Notes: a model not told the origin generated them from the letters alone. A stretch of DNA of 64,000 bases from a bacterium UBA2219 (GCA_002327765.1 DCUH01000133.1:59656-123655); one strand, 5' to 3'. Shown: positions 26,404 to 35,730, numbered from the stretch's first letter. Made by a program: numbers and translations.

Positions 26404-27182
26404 AATTTTCAATAGTCACGTTGTCATTCAATCAGGGGAAATTTCTGGAAGAAGCGATCCTTTCCGTCATTCGACAGGATTATCCTGATATTGAATATAT
26501 AATTGTGGACCCTGGATCCACGGATGGAAGCAGAGAAATAATAGAAAAATACAGAAGGAGTATTGCAAAGATCATATTCGAGGAGGACAACGGGCCTGCA
26601 GACGGCTTAAACAAAGGATTCCGGGCTGCGAAAGGAGATATTCTCGGATATATCAATGCCGATGATTATTACGAGCCCGCCGCTTTCACGCATGTTGCCG
26701 AAATATTTAAAAACAAACAGGATGTTGCTGTCGTTAATGGGGCGATCAGGATCGTTGACGGCCGTGGGCGGGCGAAATGGCGTAGGCGGATGTCCGACGC
26801 ATTCGACCTGGAAAATTTCGCGGAAGGAATGTGCTGGGTCGGCCAACAAGCCACATTTTTCCGGAAGACCGTTTTTGGCAACCCGGTAACGTTCAACTCG
26901 GGAAACAGGACCTGCTGGGATGCGGAATTTCTTGTGGACCTGGCATTAAATGGTTGCTTGTTTCACCGGCATCCAAAAGTATTGGGAAATTTCCGGGTCC
27001 ATGAAGGATCGATCACCGGGTCGGGGCGTTTAGAGTCGCTCTATCGACAGGATATCGATCGAATCCGGAAAATCATTAGCAGGAGTATAACTAGACGGCG
27101 CCCCGGATACGTCAATGCCCTGTTGCGCGTGATGTACAAGTTCGACATCCGGCGCCAATTCATGAACTACACCGTCAGATGA
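26400..27182 (+). CDS. Family 2 glycosyltransferase
   Basis: GT-A glycosyltransferase of 260 aa. It begins KFSIVTLSFNQGKFLEEAIL, then YIIVDPGSTDGSREII, the nucleotide site, and has the metal-binding DADD-type motif as GYINADDYYEP. The following WVGQQATFFRK and CWDAEFLVDLAL are typical of WcaA-like family 2 enzymes. The start is TTG 26400, overlapping the TGA of the ligase gene (TTGA), with GGGAGGGG upstream; longer in-frame starts lie inside the ligase gene. From here codon usage turns AT-richer than in the preceding genes. Confidence 0.85.
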   Translation: MKFSIVTLSFNQGKFLEEAILSVIRQDYPDIEYIIVDPGSTDGSREIIEKYRRSIAKIIFEEDNGPADGLNKGFRAAKGDILGYINADDYYEPAAFTHVAEIFKNKQDVAVVNGAIRIVDGRGRAKWRRRMSDAFDLENFAEGMCWVGQQATFFRKTVFGNPVTFNSGNRTCWDAEFLVDLALNGCLFHRHPKVLGNFRVHEGSITGSGRLESLYRQDIDRIRKIISRSITRRRPGYVNALLRVMYKFDIRRQFMNYTVR

Positions 27183-27193
27183 AGGAAAGGTCC

Positions 27194-28249
27194 ATGAGGA
27201 TTACCGTCCTATGGGCCAGCCTGGCCAGTTATTCCTGCGCGTTCTTCCGGGAGATTGCGAATCTTGGATGTCCTTTGCAGATTGTGTATCAGCCCGTGGA
27301 TGAGGAGGCTCCGTACCAGGGATTCGACCTTTCTTTCTGCACGGCGGCAATGGAAGATTTCAAGGACACAAAAGCCCGGTTGGATTCAATGGTTTCGGAT
27401 TTCCGTCCCGATTGCATACTGATGTCGACCTGGTGTTACCCCCATTTCAGGAAATTGGCGAGAGCTGTTCGCAAAAAAGGTGTTTACGTGGTATCCGCAA
27501 TGGACAACCAATGGCATGGGAGCTTACGGCAGCATATCGGAGTCTTGTCGTCACGGTTTTTTTTGAAACCCTGCATCGATACGTTTTTCTTGCCAGGAGA
27601 CCGCCAGGCCTATTTTGCCCGGAAACTCGGGTATGGGAAGGTGATTTACGGATTCGGCGCCACAGACGTACGCCAATATTCCAGTGCGATACCGATCACG
27701 AGGCGTCCGGGAAATTTTCTTTTTTTCGGAAGGCTCCTTCCGATAAAGGGGGTCAGAGAACTCATCGACGCCTATGCGATATATCGAAAAGCGGTAAAGG
27801 AGCCATGGGGCTTGAAGGTGGTGGGGAAGGGGCCCATGGACTGACTGTTACGATAGGTGGAGGGGGTGGATGCTCTCGGATTCGTCCAGTCGGCGGAAAT
27901 CCCTTCGGTTATGAACGAGGCCCAGTGCCTTGTCCTGCCGAGTCGATTGGAGAATTGGGGCGTGGTGATCCAAGAGGCGGGGGTAGCAGGTTTGCCTGTG
28001 ATTACGACGGATGCCTGCGGCGCGGTGTCGACGTTCGTTCGGGACGGGATAAACGGATATATCGACCCCGTTGACAGGGACTATTTGGCGCAGGCCATGG
28101 TACGGATGACGGAATTGAGCCGACCGAAACTGGAGGAAATGTCCGCGGCTGGTTGCCGGCTGGCCCGGATTTCAGATGTACGGATGGTAGCCGAATATTT
28201 TTTGGACACCGTCCGGATCATGATCAGATCGAAGCGGCATCATCGATGA
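27194..28249 (+). pseudogene. Family 4 glycosyltransferase interrupted by two in-frame stop codons
   Basis: GT-B glycosyltransferase of group 1 (GT4), about 350 codons. The first part contains LFFGRLLPIKGVRELIDAY and LKVVGKGPMD. The second part, in the same frame, resumes at VEGVDALGFVQSAEIPSVM and includes LPSRLENWGVVIQEAGVAG, the EX7E-type nucleotide site. Between them lie TGA (27842) and TAG (27854), four codons apart, with no frame change. Both fit single C-to-T changes from CGA and CAG (restored MDRLLRQVEGVD). ATG 27194 has AAGGAAAGG upstream; an ATG at 27179 overlaps the previous stop. Most likely a decayed gene. Confidence 0.8.
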
Positions 28250-29391
28250 ACATAGCATATTTGACAACTTCTGATCCGTTAGACATTTCTGGCTGGTCTG
28301 GGCTGAACACATATATCTTGAGGACGCTTCAGGGAAGCGGTTTCCGAGTTGCGCCTATAGGGAATCTCAAGAAAAAGATAAACCCGCAGAATGTTCTGAA
28401 AGCATTCTGGTACAGGAAGATAGCGTCCAGTTCATATATCTTGGAACAGGATCCTGCCGTATTGAAATATTATGCCAGCCAAATCGAGAGTCGGCTTTCA
28501 TCAATTCAATATGATTTGATTTTCAGTCCCAGCACGATTCCCATTGCCTATCTGGATACAAAAAAGCCGATAGTATTTTGGACGGATGCGACTTTTGCTG
28601 GGATGATTAATTATTATCCTTATCCATTTTCAGGTTTGTGTGCTGAAAGCATAAAGAATGGAAATGATATGGAACAGAGGGCTCTATCTAAATGTCGTAT
28701 TGCTATATACAGCTCAGACTGGGCCGCAGACACCGCAATAAAATGCTATGATGTGGATCCTATAAAAGTTAAGGTTGTCCCATTTGGCGCAAATGTTGAG
28801 TGCAATAGAAGCATTGATGATATTGAGGATATGCTGAGGAAAAAGAATTTAGATATTTGTAAATTGCTATTCGTAGGGGTGGATTGGGGAAGGAAAGGAG
28901 GGGTTTTTGCGTTGGAGGTGGCTGAATTATTGAATTGCCGAGGCATTCCAACAGAATTGCACGTGATTGGTTGCGATCCTAAAATTAAGATTCCTAAGTT
29001 TGTAAAGAAGCATGGGTTTATTTCCAAAAGGACTAAATCAGGAGAAATATGTTTTGATCAGTTGATGGCCGAATCGCATTTTTTGATTTTGCCTGCACGA
29101 GCGGAGTGTTGTGCAGTTGTCCTTGCCGAGGCAAATTCTTTTGGGCTTCCCACTCTGGCTTCGAGAACAGGAGGAATACCTACGGTAATCCGGAACGGGA
29201 AAAACGGCCAGACATTCGATATGAGCGAAGGCCCCGAGGCATATTGTAAATATATCGAAAGCGTTTTTTCATCGAAACAGTTTTATCGTGAATTGGCGCT
29301 CGCTTCGTTCCACGAATATTCCGAAAGATTGAACTGGTCCTCCGCAGGGCGAAAAGTTCATGATCTGATAAAAGAACACTGCCGCGGATAA
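28246..29391 (+). CDS. Family 4 glycosyltransferase, AT-rich
   Basis: GT-B glycosyltransferase of 381 aa. It starts MNIAYLTTSDPLDISGWSGL and carries the C-terminal donor site in LLFVGVDWGRKGGVFALEV and LPARAECCAVVLAEANSFG, where the conserved EX7E glutamates are recognisable. The ATG overlaps the stop of the preceding interrupted GT4 (ATGA). Base composition is far from the surroundings: 18 G/C in the 60 bases 28801-28860, against 39 of 60 at 35401-35460, which suggests transfer from an AT-rich donor. Sugar specificity unknown. Confidence 0.85.
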   Translation: MNIAYLTTSDPLDISGWSGLNTYILRTLQGSGFRVAPIGNLKKKINPQNVLKAFWYRKIASSSYILEQDPAVLKYYASQIESRLSSIQYDLIFSPSTIPIAYLDTKKPIVFWTDATFAGMINYYPYPFSGLCAESIKNGNDMEQRALSKCRIAIYSSDWAADTAIKCYDVDPIKVKVVPFGANVECNRSIDDIEDMLRKKNLDICKLLFVGVDWGRKGGVFALEVAELLNCRGIPTELHVIGCDPKIKIPKFVKKHGFISKRTKSGEICFDQLMAESHFLILPARAECCAVVLAEANSFGLPTLASRTGGIPTVIRNGKNGQTFDMSEGPEAYCKYIESVFSSKQFYRELALASFHEYSERLNWSSAGRKVHDLIKEHCRG

Positions 29392-29404
29392 AGGTTTTCG
29401 CAAT

Positions 29405-30310
29405 ATGCCATTAGATATACCTGGTTCCGAATGTCCCATCTGCAGAAGTGGAACGATTAAGGCCAGTCTCCATTTCCCGTATTGTTATTGGCGGTGTGTG
29501 TCGTGTGGATCGTCTCATCTGCATCCTCAACCGACCAATGAGGAACTGGAACGGTACTATGAGGTTTTTCATTTGCCTTCGGAAGCCGGCGGCATCTATG
29601 CCGATTTCGAAGACAGGGTTCAATCTGATTTTTCTGTAAAAGCGGGAATCGTATCCCGCTTGTTGAAAAACAATGGCGGGCAAGACTTAGGCAATAAGCG
29701 TGTATTGGATGTGGGTTGTGGGAAAGGTTTTTTCGTCCGGGAACTCCTGAAATCAGGAATTTCCGTTGAAGGGATCGACCTGTCTTCGAGCGCAATTTCA
29801 GAAGGGAAAGAGGTACATGGAATCAGAGGATTGCGTATTGGGCGGATAGAATATCAGGAGGATTGGTCAGAGCGATTCGATGCCGTAACGGCTTGGGCGA
29901 CGTTGGAGCATCTTCCATCTCCCCAAGATTTTCTGAATTCGGTCAGGAGGGTTCTGAAGCCTGATGGTTTACTTGTTTTCGATACGGGGTTGGCCGGAGA
30001 CTATCTGGATCGGCATGCTCCGGGATTGATCCAGTGGTACGACCCCCCGCAGCACCTGTTCGTCTTCAGTCTCGCGGGGCTCGAATTGCTGCTGAAACAA
30101 TCCGGTTTTTCGATTATTTCCTGCGACAAAAATTTCGAAAGGACATCAGGCCGCCGCCTGTTGAAATACGTCAGGAACAAAATTCTTGTTACCGTGACCG
30201 CCGGCATCTTCCGTGCCGCCTTAGGAAAAAGGCAGTATCAAAGGATGCGGATGGAAAGCAAAATGCCTTACGGTTCATTGGTCATGATAGCGGCACGGCG
30301 CGTTTCTTAG
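29405..30310 (+). CDS. Class I SAM-dependent methyltransferase with N-terminal zinc ribbon
   Basis: Methyltransferase of 301 aa. It has an N-terminal four-cysteine knuckle (CPICRSG and CVSCGSS) followed by the Rossmann methyltransferase domain. SAM motif I is VLDVGCGKGFFVREL (about residues 100-114), then an acidic GIDLSSSA and AVTAWATLEHLPSPQDF. This layout is the Methyltransf_23 type often found in glycan clusters and near sugar C-methyltransferases. AAAGG lies upstream of ATG 29405. It follows the AT-rich GT4 by 13 bases. The acceptor is unknown. Confidence 0.83.
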   Translation: MPLDIPGSECPICRSGTIKASLHFPYCYWRCVSCGSSHLHPQPTNEELERYYEVFHLPSEAGGIYADFEDRVQSDFSVKAGIVSRLLKNNGGQDLGNKRVLDVGCGKGFFVRELLKSGISVEGIDLSSSAISEGKEVHGIRGLRIGRIEYQEDWSERFDAVTAWATLEHLPSPQDFLNSVRRVLKPDGLLVFDTGLAGDYLDRHAPGLIQWYDPPQHLFVFSLAGLELLLKQSGFSIISCDKNFERTSGRRLLKYVRNKILVTVTAGIFRAALGKRQYQRMRMESKMPYGSLVMIAARRVS

Positions 30311-30312
30311 AC

Positions 30313-31485
30313 TTGAAGATCCTGCATGTCATTGCAAGTATCGCGTTGAGATATGGCGGCCCATCCAAGGCCTGCTTGGAAATGGCGCGCGCCCAGGTGG
30401 AACTTGGCAATGACGTCAGTATTTACACGACAAATCAGGATGGGGCCGGCACCTTGGACGTGCCCACCTACCGCCCGGTTCTTCGGGAGGGAGTGGATAT
30501 TAGATATTTCCCGATCCAGCACCCGAAAAGATGGGGAGCCTCCTTTCCGATGGCGATGGCTCTGAAGAAGAAAATTCCGGGCATCGATATCGTTCACATT
30601 CATACCCCTTATATGTTTCATACATTCATAACAGCATCGCTATGCGATCGTTTTTCAATACCATATGTTTTAACTCCCCATGGCACGCTGGACCCCTATA
30701 TCTACAACAGGCACAGACTGCGCAAGCGAATCGCCGAATTACTTTTCCAGGACCGGATCACCCGGCGCGCATCCGCGATCCATTTCATCACGGAGGAAGA
30801 AAAGGCGCTGGCGGAGCCTTACATCCATGGCGCTCCAGGGTATGTGGTTCCGATCGGGTTGAGCGTCGAGGAATACTGCGGCCGGCCATCCAAAGGAATT
30901 CTTTTTACCCGGTTCCCGGAATTAAAAGGGAAGAAGATCATCCTTTTCCTGGGGAGGATCAATTTCATAAAAGGGCTGAACATCGTGGCGCGCGCGTTTG
31001 CCGCCGTCGCAAGGAAACGCGAGGATGTCCACCTTCTCATAGCCGGGCCTGACGACGATGGATACGGGGAAAAGGTCACCGGATGGCTGAAGGAGGAAGG
31101 TGTATTCGAAATGTCCACCTTCACCGGCATGCTTCTCGGGGAGGAAAAGCTGGAGGCGTTCTACGGGTCCTCGGTTTTTGTCCTTCCGTCCTATTCCGAA
31201 AACTTCGGAATAGCGGTCCTGGAAGCCATGGCGTGCGGGCTGCCCGTGATCGTTTCGGACAAGGTGAACCTGTGGCCTGAGATCATCGAGGCGAAAGCGG
31301 GCGAGGTCGCACCCTGCAATGCGGAAGCGTTTTCCCGGAAGATTCTGGCGGTCTTAGAAGATGATGATGCCGCCCGGAAAATGGGGATGAACGGCGCGGC
31401 GCTCGTGCGCGAAAGATATTCCTGGCCGGAAGTCGCCGCACGGATGATCGAGATGTATGCCTCGCTGGTCCCTCCAGATCCTTGA
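30313..31485 (+). CDS. Family 4 glycosyltransferase
   Basis: GT-B glycosyltransferase of 390 aa. The acceptor domain starts LKILHVIASIALRYGGPSKA with a glycine-rich loop, followed by DIVHIHTPYMFHTF and LTPHGTLDPYIYNRHRLRK. The donor domain has ILFLGRINFIKGLNIVARAF and the EX7E motif in SYSENFGIAVLEAMACGLP. The start is TTG 30313, two bases behind the previous stop, without a clear ribosome site; a longer frame upstream lies inside the methyltransferase gene. Likely acts on the same glycan as its neighbours. Confidence 0.85.
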   Translation: MKILHVIASIALRYGGPSKACLEMARAQVELGNDVSIYTTNQDGAGTLDVPTYRPVLREGVDIRYFPIQHPKRWGASFPMAMALKKKIPGIDIVHIHTPYMFHTFITASLCDRFSIPYVLTPHGTLDPYIYNRHRLRKRIAELLFQDRITRRASAIHFITEEEKALAEPYIHGAPGYVVPIGLSVEEYCGRPSKGILFTRFPELKGKKIILFLGRINFIKGLNIVARAFAAVARKREDVHLLIAGPDDDGYGEKVTGWLKEEGVFEMSTFTGMLLGEEKLEAFYGSSVFVLPSYSENFGIAVLEAMACGLPVIVSDKVNLWPEIIEAKAGEVAPCNAEAFSRKILAVLEDDDAARKMGMNGAALVRERYSWPEVAARMIEMYASLVPPDP

Positions 31486-31486
31486 C

Positions 31487-31678
31487 ATGGAGCCGCTCGG
31501 GATCGATTTTCCGGAAATGCCCGGCGCCATCGGGGAGTTTCCTCCGTGCCCGGTCGGCGTGTCGTTCATGACCAGCCAGTATTCCTATGCGATGCAAAGC
31601 TTCGCCACCGTGCGCCTGCTTACTGGGTGCGACGACCGCAGCCAGCGGATTCAAGAAATATGTTTCTTTGCCACGTAG
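31487..31678 (+). other. Unassigned gap with a 63-codon open frame
   Basis: Between the GT4 and the next methyltransferase lie 210 bases. They contain one frame of 63 codons starting ATG 31487 (MEPLGIDFPEMPGAIGEF...). I do not recognise the peptide, it lacks a ribosome site, and it may be the remnant of a gene lost at the edge of the AT-rich insert. Confidence 0.25.
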
Positions 31679-31695
31679 AATAAATATAGCGAAAT

Positions 31696-32592
31696 ATGAA
31701 CATGAATGAATATAATGATATGTCTAACATAAACTGTTGTATTTGTGGTTCAAAAGTTAGTTTATGGAACAAATTATCTTCGGGGGTCAATGTTTATTTT
31801 TTAATGTTGTGTAAAAGCTGTAGATTTGCTTTTGCATATCCAAGGCCGGAAGCATCTAGTTTATATGATTTATATTCAAAATCGAGTCAAGGTGTTTCTT
31901 GTTTAATTAAATATGATGACGTGATAGATGAAGAAAAAAGAAATCCGAATTCCGTAATAGATGCTGAAAGAATGATTAGTAAAATAATAGATATGCTTTC
32001 GAAAAATAACATTTCGAGTAGAAAATTTTTAGAAGTCGGCAGTGGATACGGTTTTTTTTCGAAAAAAGCCATGGAAAAAGGGTTCGATGTGACAGCTATT
32101 GAACTTGCGGAAACAGAGCGGGCAATCACAAAGAAGATGACTGGTTTGGATCCTGTTGCTGTTTCTTTTGAGGATTTTTCGGGAAGTTCCAAATTGTTCT
32201 CGTCAATTCTTATGAGCCAGGTGCTTGAGCATGCATTGGATGTGGATAAGTGGATCGGCAAGGCGTCATCGTTGCTTGTCCCGGGTGGGGTACTCGCTAT
32301 CGCATTGCCGAATTTTGATAGTATTGTCCGGATTTTTCTTGGAACCAGAGACCCGTATATCTGTCCACCGATTCATTTGAACTATTTTACGAAAGAAAGT
32401 TTATCAAGGCTTCTGGCCAAGCATGGATTTGGAAACATATATTGCAATTTCGTCTATAGGATTAGCAAAGATGCCATTAACAGGCGTCTCTCTCCGTTGA
32501 TAGGCCCTTTTATTCCAATAAAGAGTGTATTGAGGTTGGCCTACAATTTTGGAGTTGGTATGTTTATAAACATGTACGCAGTAAAAATATAA
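31696..32592 (+). CDS. Class I SAM-dependent methyltransferase, strongly AT-rich
   Basis: Methyltransferase of 298 aa with the same plan as the gene at 29405: an N-terminal cysteine knuckle (CCICGSK, CKSCRFAF) and a Rossmann domain with SAM motif FLEVGSGYGFFSKKA (about residues 115-129), then TAIELAE and ILMSQVLEHALD. Codons are extremely A/T-rich (19 G/C in 31921-31980), unlike the flanking genes, so it was most likely acquired. No good ribosome site is seen; ATG 31696 and 31702 are both possible. The target is probably a sugar of the glycan. Confidence 0.82.
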   Translation: MNMNEYNDMSNINCCICGSKVSLWNKLSSGVNVYFLMLCKSCRFAFAYPRPEASSLYDLYSKSSQGVSCLIKYDDVIDEEKRNPNSVIDAERMISKIIDMLSKNNISSRKFLEVGSGYGFFSKKAMEKGFDVTAIELAETERAITKKMTGLDPVAVSFEDFSGSSKLFSSILMSQVLEHALDVDKWIGKASSLLVPGGVLAIALPNFDSIVRIFLGTRDPYICPPIHLNYFTKESLSRLLAKHGFGNIYCNFVYRISKDAINRRLSPLIGPFIPIKSVLRLAYNFGVGMFINMYAVKI

Positions 32593-32658
32593 ACGAGTTG
32601 TTTCCAAATACGACTATTTTTATTATCTGAAACGGTAGCATGTCCGATGATGCGTTAA

Positions 32659-33549
32659 ATGACTGAGTTGCCTGAAAAGATCCCCGTCTCCGTCCTCGTC
32701 CCGACCCGGAACGAGGAATCGAACTTGGAAGCGTGCCTGTCCTGCCTGAAGCCGTTCGGCGAGGTGATCGTATACGATTCCTTGAGCACCGACCGCACGG
32801 TCGAGATCGCCGAAAAACACGGCGCGACGGTGGTCAGGAGGGAATTCGACAATTTCGCCGCGCACAAGAACTGGGCGCTGGAGAACATCCCGTTCCGCCA
32901 CGAGTGGATCCTGATGGTCGACGCCGACGAGCGGGTCGGAAGCGGGCTGGCAGAGGAGATCGAGCGGGTCGTGTCGCGGAACGATCCGGCCTTCGACGGC
33001 TATTTCGTGGCGCTGAAGTACATGTTCGCGGGGAAGTGGATGCGTCATGGAGGATGGTATCCCGGCTGGCAGCTGCGCCTGTTCCGCCAGGGACGGGTTC
33101 GGTACGAATCGCGGCTGGTGCACGCGCACGCGATGCTCGAAGGGAACTCCGGCCGCCTGGGGAACGATCTGCTGCACGAGGATTACAAGGGGATCGAGCG
33201 GTATTTCGACCGGCATAACGCCTATTCGAGCATGGAGGCGGTCGAGGTTTACCGTGCTTTGGCATCGCAGGCGGCTCCTTCCGGGCAGATCGAGCCCTCG
33301 CTCTTCTCTACGGGGCCCAAACGCCGGCGGTACCTGAAATCGCTGGCGTACCGGTACCTGCCGTTCCGCCCGCTCTTCAAGTTCCTGTGGCTGTACGTGT
33401 TCCGGGGCGGGTTCCTCGACGGCCGGATCGGCTTCCGGTTCTGCCTGCTTCACACGTTCTACGAGTACCAGGTCAGTCTGAAGATCGAGGAGCTGCGCGA
33501 TCCCGGTTCGCCGCTGCGAAGGAAGTACCGGGAGTACCTTGACGGCTGA
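32659..33549 (+). CDS. Family 2 glycosyltransferase (WaaE/KdtX-like)
   Basis: GT-A glycosyltransferase of 296 aa related to the WaaE/KdtX group of lipopolysaccharide glucosyltransferases. Motifs are VSVLVPTRNEESNLEACL at the N-terminus, VIVYDSLSTDRT, NFAAHKNWALENIPFRHEW and the metal site LMVDADERV. A conserved WYPGWQLRLFRQG follows. The C-terminal part (residues 220-296) is basic and partly hydrophobic, consistent with membrane association. From this gene onward the base composition returns to GC-rich. Its end overlaps the next gene by 11 bases. Confidence 0.85.
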   Translation: MTELPEKIPVSVLVPTRNEESNLEACLSCLKPFGEVIVYDSLSTDRTVEIAEKHGATVVRREFDNFAAHKNWALENIPFRHEWILMVDADERVGSGLAEEIERVVSRNDPAFDGYFVALKYMFAGKWMRHGGWYPGWQLRLFRQGRVRYESRLVHAHAMLEGNSGRLGNDLLHEDYKGIERYFDRHNAYSSMEAVEVYRALASQAAPSGQIEPSLFSTGPKRRRYLKSLAYRYLPFRPLFKFLWLYVFRGGFLDGRIGFRFCLLHTFYEYQVSLKIEELRDPGSPLRRKYREYLDG

Positions 33550-34495
33550 CCGTCTTCCGTCGAATGGCCGCACCCGGTGCCTCGATTGCGGCGGCCCACT
33601 CGCCGTTCAGGAGTCCGGCCTCTTCGACACGCGTTTCGGCGTTCCCGGCGATTACTCCTTCGCCGTCTGCGGCGCGTGTGGCCTGGAGCAGCTGACGCCG
33701 CGCCCCTCGCAGGAAGAGCTCGACCGCCTCTACGCCTCCCATTACAACTTCGGGGGGGAGCGGGGCACCGCCTACACGTCCGCCCGGCTCCGGTTCCACG
33801 GTTCCCGGCTCTACCGCCTCTGGACCCGGATCGACGGGGATGTCTTCTTCCACGGCGTGAAGGGGAGCGGGCGGCTGCTGGACGTCGGCTGCAACGAGGG
33901 GCGCGGCCTCCTCTTCTATCGGGGCAACGGATGGGAGGCGGAAGGGCTGGAGCCGAACGCGGGCGCGGCGGCGGCGGCGCGGGGCCTGGGCTTCCCGGTT
34001 CACGCCATGCCGCTGCGGAACTTCCTGCCGGAAAAACCGTACGACGTCGTCGTCCTGTCGAACGTCCTGGAGCACTCGCAGGACCCCAGGGGGATGCTCG
34101 AACGGGTGCGCGGCATCCTCGCCCCCGGCGGCCGGTTGTGGGTCAGCGTGCCCGACGGCGACAGCGTCCTCCGGGGCGTGTTCGGCCGCTCCTGGATCAA
34201 CTGGCACGTGCCGTTCCACGTCGTGCTCTTCACGCGGCGCACGCTGGGGCGGCTGCTGGAGGAGACGGGCTTCCGCGTCGAGTCCGCCCGGCGGGAGACT
34301 CCGGCCCTGTGGGCCGCGCAGTCGCTGGTCGCCGCGGCGTTCGCGCGGCCCGGGGCACCCACGCGGCAGTTGCGCAACCCTCTGCTCGTCGGTCCTCTCA
34401 TCGTGGGCATCCGGGCGTTCCTCTTCCCGCTTCTGTGGCTGGCCAACCGGTCCGGCCGGGGCGACTGCCTCGTGGTCGAGGCGGCGCGCGACTGA
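33539..34495 (+). CDS. Class I SAM-dependent methyltransferase with N-terminal zinc ribbon
   Basis: Methyltransferase of 318 aa. It has a cysteine knuckle (CLDCGG, CGACGL) and Rossmann motif LLDVGCNEGRGLLFYRG, followed by VVLSNVLEHSQDPRGML and an LAPGGRLWVSVPDGDS strand, the Methyltransf_23 pattern. It resembles the two other knuckle-type methyltransferases in the locus but is GC-rich. It starts at TTG 33539, overlapping the preceding GT2 by 11 bases. It ends in the overlap TGATG with the next GT4, so the genes are translationally coupled. Confidence 0.83.
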   Translation: MTADRLPSNGRTRCLDCGGPLAVQESGLFDTRFGVPGDYSFAVCGACGLEQLTPRPSQEELDRLYASHYNFGGERGTAYTSARLRFHGSRLYRLWTRIDGDVFFHGVKGSGRLLDVGCNEGRGLLFYRGNGWEAEGLEPNAGAAAAARGLGFPVHAMPLRNFLPEKPYDVVVLSNVLEHSQDPRGMLERVRGILAPGGRLWVSVPDGDSVLRGVFGRSWINWHVPFHVVLFTRRTLGRLLEETGFRVESARRETPALWAAQSLVAAAFARPGAPTRQLRNPLLVGPLIVGIRAFLFPLLWLANRSGRGDCLVVEAARD

Positions 34496-35730
34496 TGCGC
34501 GTCCTGGTCTGCGGCATGAATTACGCCCCCGAGCCGGTGGGGATCGGCAGGTACACCGCGGAGATGGCCGAATGGCTGGCCGCGCGGGGCCACGAAGTGC
34601 GGGTCGTGGCGGCGCCGCCGCATTACCCGGCGTGGAAGGTCGGGGCGGGATACCGGGGCTGGGCGTACAAGAGGGAGATGATCCGCGGGGTCGACGTGCT
34701 CCGCTGCCCCTTGTGGGTCCCCGGGAACCCGGAGCGGCCCACCCGCCTTTTCCATTTCCTGTCATTCGCCGTTTCCAGCTTCCCGGCCGTGCTGGCCCAG
34801 GCGTTCTGGCGCCCGGACGTGGTGTTCGCGGTCGAGCCGACGCTCTTCTGCGCACCCGGGGCGTTGGCGGCGGCGCGCCTTTCGGGAGCACGGGCGTGGC
34901 TGCACGTCCAGGATTTCGAGGTGGAGGCGTTCTTCGGCCTGGGCTTCGCGCCGGGAGGCCCGGTGAAGCGATGGGTCGCGGCGGTCGAGGGGTGGCTGAC
35001 GCGCCGGTTCGACACGGTCTCGACCATCTCCCGGCGGATGAGCGACCGGCTTTCCGCGCTCGGGGTGGACGGGTCCCGCGCGGCGCTGTTCCCGAACTGG
35101 GTGGACACGGAGCGGGTCCGGCCGGGCGCCGGCGGGCGAGATTTCCGCAAGGAGTGGGGGCTTGCGCCCGGAAGCCGGATCGTCCTGTACGCCGGCAGCA
35201 TGGGAAGGAAGCAGGGGCTGGAACTGGTCCTGGAGGCCGCGGCGGCGGTCAAGGAAGAGTGCCCGGAAGCCGTCTTCCTGATGGTGGGCGACGGCTCGGC
35301 GAAGAACGACCTCGAGAGGACGGCCGGCGGGATGGGCTTGCGGAACGTCCTGTTCAAGCCGCCGCAGCCGGAGGAGGACTTCCCCGCGCTGCTTTCGTCC
35401 GCGGACGTCCACCTGGTCGTCCAGAAGAAAGGGGTCGCCGACGCGTTCATGCCGTCGAAGCTGACCGGCATCCTGGCGGCGGGGGGGACGGCGGTCGTCA
35501 CGGCGGACGCCGATTCCGAGCCCGGCCGCCTGGCGGCGGAGCATCCGGGCATCTTCCTCCTCGTGCCCCCGGAGGATCCCGCGTCGTTCCGCGAGGCGCT
35601 GCGGTCGGCGCTGTCGGGGGCCGGCGCAGGAGGGAACCGGGTTGCCCGGGAGTACGCGGAAAAGATTTTGTCCAAAGATATTGTGTTGGCGGAATTTGAG
35701 GGTATGCTTTTCTCTGGGAAGAAGTCCTGA
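34495..35730 (+). CDS. Family 4 glycosyltransferase (WcaI-like)
   Basis: GT-B glycosyltransferase of 411 aa similar to WcaI of colanic acid synthesis. It starts MRVLVCGMNYAPEPVGIGRY, with AAPPHYPAWKV, WLHVQDFEVEAFFGLGF and the donor-domain motif VLYAGSMGRKQGLELVLEA. Toward the C-terminus DAFMPSKLTGILAAGG replaces the usual EX7E region, as in WcaI/WbuB relatives. ATG 34495 overlaps the upstream stop. It is immediately followed by an initiating sugar transferase, so it may add the second sugar of the repeat. Confidence 0.85.
   Translation: MRVLVCGMNYAPEPVGIGRYTAEMAEWLAARGHEVRVVAAPPHYPAWKVGAGYRGWAYKREMIRGVDVLRCPLWVPGNPERPTRLFHFLSFAVSSFPAVLAQAFWRPDVVFAVEPTLFCAPGALAAARLSGARAWLHVQDFEVEAFFGLGFAPGGPVKRWVAAVEGWLTRRFDTVSTISRRMSDRLSALGVDGSRAALFPNWVDTERVRPGAGGRDFRKEWGLAPGSRIVLYAGSMGRKQGLELVLEAAAAVKEECPEAVFLMVGDGSAKNDLERTAGGMGLRNVLFKPPQPEEDFPALLSSADVHLVVQKKGVADAFMPSKLTGILAAGGTAVVTADADSEPGRLAAEHPGIFLLVPPEDPASFREALRSALSGAGAGGNRVAREYAEKILSKDIVLAEFEGMLFSGKKS

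Noticed and set aside
27842..27856. Selenocysteine (TGA) or pyrrolysine (TAG) read-through in the GT4
   Set aside because: Two different stop codons four codons apart, in a surface loop region of an ordinary GT4 and without a visible SECIS-like structure, argue for simple nonsense changes.
32631..32642. Second ops-like sequence AACGGTAGCATG
   Set aside because: Only nine of twelve bases match, and the shared 7-mer CGGTAGC is expected several times by chance in 64 kb.
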